The position numbers were made by a program, and so were the translations under genes. Below the pieces are notes generated by a model. It was not told where the DNA came from and made no database searches. It saw only the letters and a program-made list of their open reading frames with translations. Shown piece by piece: positions 55,601-60,326 of a DNA stretch of 64,000 bases. Origin of the DNA: Pseudomonas purpurea (GTDB lineage Bacteria; Pseudomonadota; Gammaproteobacteria; Pseudomonadales; Pseudomonadaceae). The DNA lies in assembly GCF_039908635.1 (NCBI RefSeq), contig NZ_CP150918.1:2356001-2420000 (forward strand). The letters run 5' to 3'. The first letter of the stretch is position 1. Each line of letters starts with the position of its first letter.

Positions 55601-58600
55601 GGAAGTCTGGCCAGCCTTGTGCGTCGGCGCGACTCTGCACCTGCCGCCTGCACATGACGGCAATGAAGATATTGATGCGCTGCTGAATTGGTGGCGCGCG
55701 CAACCATTGGACGTGAGTTTCCTGCCCACCCCGGTGGCTGAATATGCCTTCAGTCATCACCTGGAACACCCGACCCTGCGCACGCTGCTGGTCGGCGGTG
55801 ATCGCCTGCGGCAGTTCAGCAAGGCCCAGCGTTTCGAGCTGATCAACAACTATGGCCCGACCGAAGCCACCGTCGTGGCGACCTCGGGCCGCATCGAAGT
55901 CGGACAGACGCTGCACATCGGCAAGCCGATGGCCAACGCCAAGGTGTACCTGCTCGACGAGCAGATGCGCCCGGTACCGGTGGGCGTGGCGGGTGAGTTG
56001 TATGTCGGTGGCGCGGGCGTGGCGCGGGGTTATTTGAACCGTCCGGAACTGACCGCCGAGCGTTTCCTCCAAGACCCGTTCAGCAGCGATCCGCAAGCGC
56101 GGATGTACCGCACCGGCGACTTGGCACGTTGGCTGGCGGACGGCACCATCGAGTACCTGGGGCGCAATGACGATCAGGTGAAAATCCGTGGCGTGCGTAT
56201 CGAACTGGGGGAAATCGAAACCAAACTGGCGGCACTGGACGCGGTGAAAGAAGCCGTGGTGCTGGTACGTGACGGCCGACTGGTGGCGTATTTCACCGAA
56301 CACACGCCGTTGGAGATCGAGCAGCTCAGGGCTCAACTGCAAGCGATATTGCCGGACTACATGCTGCCCTCGGCTTATGTGAGGCTGGACAACTTGCCGC
56401 TGACCGCCAACGGAAAACTGGACCGCAAGGCCCTGCCGGACCCGGACCTTGACGCGTTGATCCGTCGTGGCTACGAAGCGCCGCAAGGCGAGGTCGAAAC
56501 CACCCTGGCGCAGATCTGGGCCGAGGTGCTCAAGGTCGAGCGAGTCGGGCGCCATGATCACTTTTTTGAACTGGGCGGGCACTCGCTGCTGGCGGTGAGC
56601 CTGATCGAGTGTATGCGCCAGGCCGGGTTGAGCGCCGACGTGCGGGTGTTGTTCAGCCAACCGACGCTGGCGGCACTGGCCGCTGCGGTGGGCAGTGGTC
56701 GGGAAATCCAGGTTCCGGCGAACCTGATCCCGCCCGGTTGCACACGGATCACCCCGGACCTGTTGCCCCTGGCAGACCTGAATCAGGACGCCATCGACCG
56801 CATCGTCGCCACCGTCCCCGGTGGTGTGGCCAACGTGCAGGACATCTACCCCTTGGCGCCGTTGCAGGAAGGCATCCTTTACCACCACATCACCGCAGAG
56901 CAGGGCGACCCGTACCAGCAACATGCGATGTTCGCCTTTGACAACCGTGAACGGTTGGACGCGTTTGTTCGGGCGTTGCAAGGGGTGATTGCCCGGCACG
57001 ACATCTTGCGCACCAGTCTGGTTTGGGACCGTCTCGAAGTGCCGATGCAAGTGGTCTGGCGCAAGGCTGAGCTAACGATGCAGGAAGTGGCGCTGGACCC
57101 GGCGGCGGGCGATACCGTGGATCAGTTGCGTGAGCGCTTCGACCCGCGTCGTTACCGTCTGGATCTGCGTCAGGCACCGATGATGTTCATGGTGTATGCC
57201 CAGGACCCAGGGAACAACCGCTGGGTCGGCATGCTGGTGTTCCATCACCTGGTCAACGATGCGACTTCCATGGGTGTTCTGGTCGCAGAAATCGAAGCGC
57301 ACGTGTTGGGGCAGGCGCACCACTTGGCGCCCCCGATGCCGTACCGCAACTACGTGGCCCAAACCCGTTTGGGCACCCACCGGAAAGAGCACGAGGCGTT
57401 TTTCCGCGAGATGCTGGGGGACATCGACGAGCCGACGCTGGCGTTTGGTGTGCAGTCCGGCAGTGGCATTTACGAGGAGCGCGAGCACCTGCTGGATGCC
57501 TCGTTCAGTCGGCGCCTGCGCGTGCAGGCCCGGCGATTGGGGGTGAGTGCGGCGAGCCTGTATCACCTGGCCTGGGCGCACGTGCTGGGAAGTGTCTCGG
57601 GCCGCGACGACGTGGTCTTCGGCACGGTACTGCTGGGCCGTTTGCAGGCCGGTGAAGGGGCTGATCGCACGCTGGGCATGTTCATCAATACCTTGCCGCT
57701 GCGGGTCAATCCGGGCGAGCACAACGTACAGGCTGCGGTCAAAGCGACCCACGTGCGCTTGAGTGCCTTGCTGGCTCACGAGCATGCGCCGCTGACGCTG
57801 GCGCAGCGGTGCAGTGGGGTTGCGGCACCGACGCCGTTGTTCAATGCCTTGCTCAACTATCGCCATGGTGCGCAGTCCAGCGGTGATCAGGCGCAGCGGG
57901 CCTGGCAAGGTATTGAAATACTGGGCCGCGACGGCAACGCAAGTTACCCGTTGATCCTGTCGGTGGATGACCTGGGAGACGACTTCAGATTAGGCGCCCA
58001 GACCCTCGTCGAGATAGGCGCACAACGAGTGATTGGCTACATGCAGGTCGCGTTGGAGGGGCTGCTCGAAGCCCTCGAACACAACCCGCAACAGTCGTTG
58101 CAAGGGTTGCCGGTATTGCCTGCGCAGGAACGCAATCAGTTGCTGGTGGACTTCAACGTCACCGACGTCGATTTCCCTCTTGAGCAGACCCTTCACGGTC
58201 TGTTCGAGGCGCAGGTCTTGCGGACGCCGGATGCGTCTGCGGTGCTTTTCGGTGAACAACGCCTGACCTACCACGACCTCAACAAACGTGCCAACCAGTT
58301 GGCGCATCACTTGAGCGAACTGGGGGTTCAGCCGGATTCACGGGTAGCAATCTGCGTCGAACGCGGGCCGGAACTGGTGATCGGCTTGCTGGGGATTCTC
58401 AAGGCGGGCGGCGCTTACGTGCCGCTGGACCCCGGCTATCCGCGCGAACGCATTGCTTACATGTTGCAGGACAGCGCGCCGGTCGCGGTGTTGGTGCAAG
58501 GGACCACTCATGATTTGCTGGATAAGACCACGGTGCCAGTGATCGATCTGGATCACCCGACCTGGCAGGCGCAATCCGTCAGCAATCCGCAGGTTCCGGG

Positions 58601-60002
58601 ATTGACCGCCTCGCACCTGGCCTACGTGATCTACACCTCGGGTTCGACCGGCACACCGAAGGGCGTGATGGTCGAGCATCGCGGGGTCAATAACCTGGTG
58701 CACTGGAGTTCCCAGGTGTGCGGGGGCACGCAGGACGCTGCGCTGTTGCAGAAAACCCCGTTCAGTTTTGATGCCTCGGTCTGGGAGTTCTTCTGGTCGC
58801 TCACCACCGGGATGCGGTTGGTGCTGGCCCGTCCTGACGGTCACCGCGAACCGGCCTATATGGCGCAGTTGATCCGTGAGCAGCGCATCACGGTGATTCA
58901 GTTCGTGCCGGCGATGTTGCAACAATTTCTGGAGCTGGACGAAGTCAGTCAGTGCGTCAGCCTGACCGACGTGTTCTGCGGCGGTGGTGAACTCACCGCC
59001 GCGCTGGCCCGACGGGTTCAGGAACGCTTGCCGCAGGTGCGTTTGCACAACGTTTATGGCCCCACCGAAGCTACGGTCGACAGCACGGTCTGGACCCTTG
59101 AACCGGGCGCGACGATACCGGATGTTCAGTTGCCAATCGGCCGGCCGATTGCCAACACACGGCTGTACGTGCTGGACGCCCACGATGTGCCGGTGCCCAT
59201 CGGCGTGACAGGGCACCTGCATATCGGCGGCGTCGGCGTCGCGAGGGGTTATGTGGGGTTGGCGCAACTGACGGCCGAGCGGTTCATCAGCGACCCGTTC
59301 AGCCAGGATTCGCAGGCACGGATGTACCGCACCGGCGACAGGGTGCGCTACCGCGCGGACGGCAACCTCGAGTACCTGGGACGAACCGATGATCAGGTGA
59401 AAATCCGTGGCTTGCGAATCGAACCGGGTGAAATCCAGGCGTGCCTGAGTCAGTTCCCCGAGGTGCAAGAAGCGCTGGTGCTGGCCCGCGAGGACATGCC
59501 GGGCGACATGCGTCTGGTGGCGTATTACACCACCCGGACAGCGGGAGACAGTGTGGCCATCGACACCTTGCGCAGCCACTTGCTGGAGCAGATGCCGGAC
59601 TACATGGTGCCATCGGTGTTCGTGCATCTTGATGCATGGCCACTGAGCCCCAACGGCAAACTGGATCGCAAGGCGTTGCCAGCGCCGGGCCAAGAGTCGG
59701 TGATCGCCCGGGGCTACGAAGCGCCGGTGGGGGAAACCGAAACCACCCTGGCTCGGCTCTGGGCCGAGCTGCTCAACGTGGAGCGAGTGGGGCGGCATGA
59801 CCACTTCTTCGAGTTGGGCGGGCACTCGTTGCTGGCGGTCAGCCTGGCCGAACGCATGCGCAAGCAAGGGCTGGATGCTGATCTTCGGGCCTTGCTCAGG
59901 CAGCCGACGCTGGCGCAGATGGCCGACGCCGTGGGGCATGTGCAACGGCTGGCGGTTCCCGAGACCACGATTCCAACGCTCAGCCGCAAACGTCGTCTCT
60001 GA
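40647..60002 (+). CDS. Six-module lipopeptide NRPS, predicted acyl-Pro-Gln-Ser-Leu-Leu-Gln
   Basis: 6451 aa. Starter-type condensation domain (HHLILDG, ~144), then A-T and five C-A-T units. A3 core TSGSTG near 622, 1710, 2786, 3871, 4936, 5997; carrier serines (GGHSLL) near 1026, 2100, 3183, 4248, 5313, 6394. Internal C domains (His motifs near 1246, 2320, 3403, 4468, 5533) begin with ITPD...IDRIVATVPGG, typical of dual condensation/epimerisation domains; no separate E domains and no thioesterase. Hand-read A-domain codes: DVQYIAHV (Pro), DAWQFGVV (Gln/Glu), DVWHMSLV (Ser), DAWFLGNV (Leu), DAWFLGNV (Leu), DAWQFGVV (Gln/Glu). ATG 40647 is preferred over GTG 40587. Ends in a basic tail (LSRKRRL). 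Product passes to the NRPS at 60327. Confidence 0.92.
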   Translation: MNHTLLIPQTFSLTAAQRDIWLDQVSRGDSPLYNIGGYIEINGHVCPAVIQHAVELLVEKHDALRTVLLADSGPDGVPLQSFAHALPVRVPLHDFSTQPDPLAAAQVLMQQQMALPYPLDTGPLFRFFLIKLEDEHFFLGTQAHHLILDGWGFGQMLQSLGSLYSALEQEGEPDLSAASYIDFIHDDHRYHHSARYARDRAYWLDKYQTVPEPLLVPRYRDRHVDGIAPSSTVVRPFPVVLHERMGQLAKTYQASPFHVLLAALYVYFTRTTQRDEWVVGLPILNRPNAGFKSTLGLFTQVSAVRLRFSNDLSFGELIRAVRDVLRQDFRHQRFPLSEMNRALGLLRDDRAQLFDLSVSYEQEDHDYRYGQALAHSVKVSNNHEQTPLTLHLRTNSYHDKAWAHYVYNEAYFERTEIESLAERFTGVLEQGLEAPDGSIRHFTLMTPAEAERLRQWNATEKAYPGDQTLHQLIEAQVAARPHATAVTYAGLTLSYGELNARANQVAHRLLAMGVRPDDRVAICVERGLEMVVGLLGILKAGAGYVPLDPEYPSERLTYMIENSAPTVLLTQQALLERLSQTAAPVLLLDAQGRDAEEIGRQSRSNPDVGGLSHAALAYVIYTSGSTGQPKGVAMPHGPLVNLMQWQLDQATQQGRGAQRTLQFAALGFDVAFQEVFSTLCAGGELSMIHADIRLNFRHLFQHICEHRIERLYLPCIALQALTETVVGDEQLSQLPCALADVITAGEQLRITEPMRTFFRGLQGCRLHNHYGPTESHVTTALTLAGDATGWPVLPSIGQPVANTRIHLLDEQLQPVPPGVAGEIYIGGACVARGYLNREDLTRERFIVDPFVGEGSARLYQSGDLGCYQANGDIEYLGRNDGQIKIRGFRVEPGEVEARLARHPGVREAAVVVREEVAGDKRLVAYFTAYPGQALPDVDALRRYLQGLLPDYMIPAAYVRLETLPLSPNGKLDRRALPMPQAEAFVCREYEAPVGIREITLARLWAELLNVERVGRHDHFFELGGHSLLAVNLIERMRRAGLSADVRVLFTQPTLAALAAATDGGTEVEVPANRIPVDCTRITPDQLSLAELDQASIDCIVATVPGGAANVQEIYPLAPLQEGLLYHHLSAEESDPYQQHALFAFEDEARLHAFVQALQAVVSRHDILRTSLVWEGIAQPMQVVWREARLSADPIALEPGAGDIVEQLRERLDPRHFVLGIRRAPMMRVCYAEDPANTRWVGMLVFHHLVNDATSLGVLIEEVAAHMQGREQDLAPPVPYRNYVAQARWGVSQEEHEAFFRQQLSDVDEPTLALGLHHDHGDHEEGHALLEASLSQRLRGQARQLGVSAACVCHLAWARVVGCLAGRDDVVFGTVLLGRLQAGEGADRALGMFINTLPLRVNLGEHSVQAAVKATHARLNALLAHEHASLALAQRCSGVAAPTPLFNTLFNYRHGGVSDEGGALRAWQGIELLGSEEVVSYPLIVSVDDLGEGFKLSAVAPRDVGAQRILGYLHTALQGLVETLEHGLQTPLHSVPVLVATERQQVLFELNATETDYPCDQTIHALFEAQVRRTPDSVALLAGEQQLTYRELNERANQLARHLRQLGVKPDSRVAICVERGPELVIGLLGILKAGGAYVPLDPGYPRERIAYMLQDSAPVAVLVQGTTHDLLDKTTVPVIDLDHPTWQAQSVSNPQVPGLTVSHLAYVIYTSGSTGTPKGVMVEHRGVNNLVHWSSQVCGGTQDAALLQKTPFSFDASVWEFFWPLTTGMRLVLARPDGHREPAYMAQLIREQRITVIQFVPAMLQQFLELDEVSQCVSLTDVFCGGGELTAALARRVQERLPQVRLHNVYGPTEATVDSTVWTLEPGATIPDVQLPIGRPIANTRLYVLDAHDAPVPLGVSGHLHIGGVGVTRGYVGLPQLTAERFIDSPFVAGDRLYRTGDLVRYRPDGNLEFLGRNDFQVKLRGVRLELGEIEALLAAHPAVREAVVLARDERLVAYFTPRVAGQIPAIEALRAHLLAQLPEHMVPAAYVHLDALPLSPNGKLDRRALPAPDQDALMTRRYEAPQGEVETVLAQIWADVLKVERVGRHDHFFELGGHSLLAVSLIERMRQAGLSADVRVLFGQPTLAALAAAVGGGREIDVPVNRIPFGCTHITPDLLPLADLDQAAIDRIVATVPGGVGNVQDIYPLAPLQAGILYHHLSVTQGDPYVLQVQFAFDNDERLEAFAQALQAVIERHDILRTAMTWESLDEPVQVVWRQAPLGREAVESDPKAGDVLTRLHARFDPRHYRLDITQAPLMRLVHARDEANQRVVAVLLFHHMVMDHVALEVLQHEIGVGLLGQQSLLGEAVPYRNYVAQTRLGISEQEHEMFFREMLGDVDEPTLPFGLQDVQGDGSGIEEATQRVPADVSQRLRAQARVLGVSAASLFHLAWAQVLAGVSGKEHVVFGTVMLGRMQGGEGTEQALGLFINTLPLRIDVGAQGARAGVEAIHARLTALLGHEHAPLVLAQRCSGVVAPSPLFSALLNYRHSATDTIHHHHAWHGIELLSAEERTNYPLTLNVDDLGDGFNLNAMTVARIGAQRICGYVQTALESLVEALEQDSPVALNRLPMLPAAERRYLVFDLNATDVDYPLNQTIHGLFESQVQRTPDAPAVLAGEQRLTYRELNQRANQLAHHLRLQGVGPDSRVAICVERGLDMVVGLLAILKAGGGYVPLDPAYPLERIAYMLHDSAPAAVLVQGTTRELLGEVAVPVIDLDHPTWQAQSVSNPQVPALTPAHLVYVIYTSGSTGQPKGVINEHGAVVNRLLWMQDEYRLTSADAVLQKTPFSFDVSVWEFFWPLFTGARLVMARPEGHKDPAYLCEVIHAEQITTLHFVPSMLDVFLAHGDVSQCAGLKRVMCSGEALPGSLVRRFKVQLPGSELHNLYGPTEAAVDVTAWNCAGPLELTPDNTPIGKPIANTRLYLLDGQLQPVPQGVVGELYIGGVQVARGYLHRPELTAERFLNDPFSSVNNARMYRTGDVARYLADGNIEYLGRNDDQVKIRGLRIELGEIQARLTQFPEVKEAVVLAREDVPGDKRLVAYYTTQASAEALNIETLRSHLLEHLPEYMVPSVFVHLDALPLSPNGKLDRKALPAPGLGAMIMRGYEAPQGDVETTLAQIWAELLKVERVGRHDHFFELGGHSLLAVSLIERMRRGGLSADVRVLFGQPTLAALAAAVGSGREIRVPANLIPPGCERITPELLPLADLNQAAIDRIVATVPGGTANVQDIYPLAPLQAGILYHHLSVTQGDPYVMQVQFAFDNEQRLEAFAQALQAVIGRHDILRTAMVWENLDQPVQVVWRQAPLGREAVEPDLKAGDVLAQLHARFDPRHYRLDITQAPLMRLVHARDEARQRVVAMLLFHHLVMDHVALDVLQHEIRAFLLGQQARLGEAVAYRNYVAQTRLGISEQEHETFFREMLGDVDEPTLPFGLQDVQGDGSDIEEVSQPVQRDLGQRLRAQARTLGVSAASLFHLAWAQVLAGVSGKASVVFGTVLLGRMQGGEGAEHALGMFINTLPLRVDIDETGVEAGVRATHARLTALLGHEHASLALAQRCSGVAAPAPLFSALLNYRHSAVAHDSAEHRSAWQGIEVLSAQERTNYPLTLSVDDRGEDFGLTAMAVSSIGARRICGYMHTALEHLVHALAQTPQVALNHLSILPLAERQQLLVDFNTTHVDYPQGLTIHQRVEAQAAKHPQAMAAFYQGQSLSYGQLNQQANQLAHHLRDLGVQPDDRVAIVARRGLDTLVGLLAILKSGACYVPIDPSHPAERLSYLLSDSGPVAVLTQQDLLARLPVLDVPVIELDRNRWQDQPITNPQVAGLTPAHLAYVIYTSGSTGLPKGVMVEHRTLENLVNWHCDVFNLHHGSHTSSVAGFGFDAMAWEVWPALCVGATLHLPPAHDGNEDIDALLNWWRAQPLDVSFLPTPVAEYAFSQDLEHPTLRTLLVGGDRLRQFSKAQRFALINNYGPTEATVVATSGRIEAGQTLHIGKPMANAKVYLLDEQMRPVPVGVAGELYVGGAGVARGYLNRPQMTAEHFLKDPFSDDPQARMYRTGDLARWLADGNIEYLGRNDDQVKIRGMRIELGEIEAKLTALESVKEAVVMVRDGRLVAYFTEHTPLEIEQLRTQLQATLPDYMLPSAYVKLEFLPLTANGKLDRKALPAPDQASMLSRGYEAPQGEVETTLAQIWAEVLKVERVGRHDHFFELGGHSLLAVSLIERMRQAGLSADVRVLFSQPTLAALAAAVGGYREVIVPANRITPDCERITPDLLPLADLNQDAIDRIVATVPGGAANVQDIYPLAPLQEGILYHHITAEQGDPYLLQSKMAFDSLERLQAFAQALQKVIERHDILRTGVVWEGLQQPMQVVWCQAELTVQEVLLDPAAGDILGQLHARFDARHYRLEVTQAPLIRMMFACDQANQRVVAVLLFHHMALDHTTMEVVGQEMRAYLFDQAESLGPAVPYRNYVAQARLGVSEQDHEMFFREMLSDIDEPTLPFGLQDVQGDGNDIEEATQPVPAALNLRVRAQARQLGVSAASVFHLAWAQVLSQVSNRQEVVFGTVLMGRMQGGEGADRALGMFINTLPLRVNLGETGVQAGVKATHARLTALLGHEHASLALAQRCSGVAAPSPLFSALLNYRHSVVDEPAQDGQDMWEGIESLGGDERTNYPLTLSVDDLGNGFSLTVLAVPHAGAQRMCGYMQAALASLIDALEQTPQVALNHLSILPPAERRQLLVDFNATRVDYPHGETVHAVFEAQVVRIPDALAVCQGEQHLTYRELNQCANQLAHYLRDLGVQPDDRVAIVARRGLDTLVGLLAILKSGACYVPVDPSHPAERLSYLLSDSGPVAVLTQQDLLARLPVLAVPVIELDRNRWQDQPITNPQVAGLTPAHLAYVIYTSGSTGLPKGVMVEHHTLENLVNWHCDAFNLHHGSHTSSVAGFGFDAMAWEVWPALCVGATLHLPPAHDGNEDIDALLNWWRAQPLDVSFLPTPVAEYAFSHHLEHPTLRTLLVGGDRLRQFSKAQRFELINNYGPTEATVVATSGRIEVGQTLHIGKPMANAKVYLLDEQMRPVPVGVAGELYVGGAGVARGYLNRPELTAERFLQDPFSSDPQARMYRTGDLARWLADGTIEYLGRNDDQVKIRGVRIELGEIETKLAALDAVKEAVVLVRDGRLVAYFTEHTPLEIEQLRAQLQAILPDYMLPSAYVRLDNLPLTANGKLDRKALPDPDLDALIRRGYEAPQGEVETTLAQIWAEVLKVERVGRHDHFFELGGHSLLAVSLIECMRQAGLSADVRVLFSQPTLAALAAAVGSGREIQVPANLIPPGCTRITPDLLPLADLNQDAIDRIVATVPGGVANVQDIYPLAPLQEGILYHHITAEQGDPYQQHAMFAFDNRERLDAFVRALQGVIARHDILRTSLVWDRLEVPMQVVWRKAELTMQEVALDPAAGDTVDQLRERFDPRRYRLDLRQAPMMFMVYAQDPGNNRWVGMLVFHHLVNDATSMGVLVAEIEAHVLGQAHHLAPPMPYRNYVAQTRLGTHRKEHEAFFREMLGDIDEPTLAFGVQSGSGIYEEREHLLDASFSRRLRVQARRLGVSAASLYHLAWAHVLGSVSGRDDVVFGTVLLGRLQAGEGADRTLGMFINTLPLRVNPGEHNVQAAVKATHVRLSALLAHEHAPLTLAQRCSGVAAPTPLFNALLNYRHGAQSSGDQAQRAWQGIEILGRDGNASYPLILSVDDLGDDFRLGAQTLVEIGAQRVIGYMQVALEGLLEALEHNPQQSLQGLPVLPAQERNQLLVDFNVTDVDFPLEQTLHGLFEAQVLRTPDASAVLFGEQRLTYHDLNKRANQLAHHLSELGVQPDSRVAICVERGPELVIGLLGILKAGGAYVPLDPGYPRERIAYMLQDSAPVAVLVQGTTHDLLDKTTVPVIDLDHPTWQAQSVSNPQVPGLTASHLAYVIYTSGSTGTPKGVMVEHRGVNNLVHWSSQVCGGTQDAALLQKTPFSFDASVWEFFWSLTTGMRLVLARPDGHREPAYMAQLIREQRITVIQFVPAMLQQFLELDEVSQCVSLTDVFCGGGELTAALARRVQERLPQVRLHNVYGPTEATVDSTVWTLEPGATIPDVQLPIGRPIANTRLYVLDAHDVPVPIGVTGHLHIGGVGVARGYVGLAQLTAERFISDPFSQDSQARMYRTGDRVRYRADGNLEYLGRTDDQVKIRGLRIEPGEIQACLSQFPEVQEALVLAREDMPGDMRLVAYYTTRTAGDSVAIDTLRSHLLEQMPDYMVPSVFVHLDAWPLSPNGKLDRKALPAPGQESVIARGYEAPVGETETTLARLWAELLNVERVGRHDHFFELGGHSLLAVSLAERMRKQGLDADLRALLRQPTLAQMADAVGHVQRLAVPETTIPTLSRKRRL
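45474..46334 (+). repeat. A-domain core of module 2, near-identical to module 6
   Basis: Compared by eye with 58335-59195 (constant offset 12861): only about ten base differences in ~861, while the flanks diverge sharply on both sides. It covers the A-domain core with all specificity residues. Confidence 0.85.
51923..53300 (+). repeat. Module 4 A domain, tandem duplicate of module 5
   Basis: Aligns with 55118-56495 (offset 3195, one module length) at high identity but with many more silent differences than the module 2/6 pair. Both carry the same Leu code. The right boundary is approximate. Confidence 0.7.
55118..56495 (+). repeat. Module 5 A domain, tandem duplicate of module 4
   Basis: Partner of 51923-53300. 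The duplication fits a whole-module tandem copy that has since drifted. The right boundary is approximate. Confidence 0.7.
58335..59195 (+). repeat. A-domain core of module 6, near-identical to module 2
   Basis: Partner of 45474-46334. The identity begins within the A-domain N-terminal part (GATTCACGGGTAGC) and stops near YVLDAHD, i.e. inside the protein domain rather than at module borders. Confidence 0.85.
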
Positions 60003-60326
60003 CCTCGAAACTTCGATCTGTCCACCAGGGCGCCGGCCATTTGGCCGGCGCCCCACGGGCTGACTCGCCTCCTGCAAGGCCTTCGGGCTTGTCCCGACTT
60101 CCCATGTCAGCCACGCCTGCCGGGATGTTTTAGTTTTCCAGACCTGCGGGGGAGCTCTTGCGGGCTCAATGCGCCCCATCACTTTTGAACAGGGCGGCCA
60201 GGCCGGCGTTCAGGTTTTCGCATCGCCAGGGACCACACGGCGCTGCCGTTCGACGTTCGGGCACAACGTTGCATCTGAAACCGGATTTTCACGTCAACCG
60301 TTTCCGAATTTAAAGCAGGTTACTCA
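60003..60326 (+). promoter_or_regulatory. Gap between the two NRPS genes
   Basis: 324 bp, unusually long for consecutive NRPS genes of one assembly line. Contains a perfect 11-bp hairpin (60028-60038 with 60043-60053, loop ATTT) without a T-run, and at 60270-60289 (minus strand) a core CCGGTTTCAG similar to the boxes upstream. It may carry a second promoter. No coding sequence seen. Confidence 0.5.
60028..60053 (+). terminator. GC-rich hairpin after the first NRPS
   Basis: 11-bp perfect stem, four-base loop, 25 bases after the stop codon. No T-run, so read-through into the second NRPS is plausible. Confidence 0.5.

Noticed and set aside
54663-57050. 795-codon minus-strand frame inside the NRPS, and several similar ones
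   Set aside because: Long antisense frames recur at the same place in each module, as expected from repeated high-GC coding sequence; no ribosome sites or motifs.
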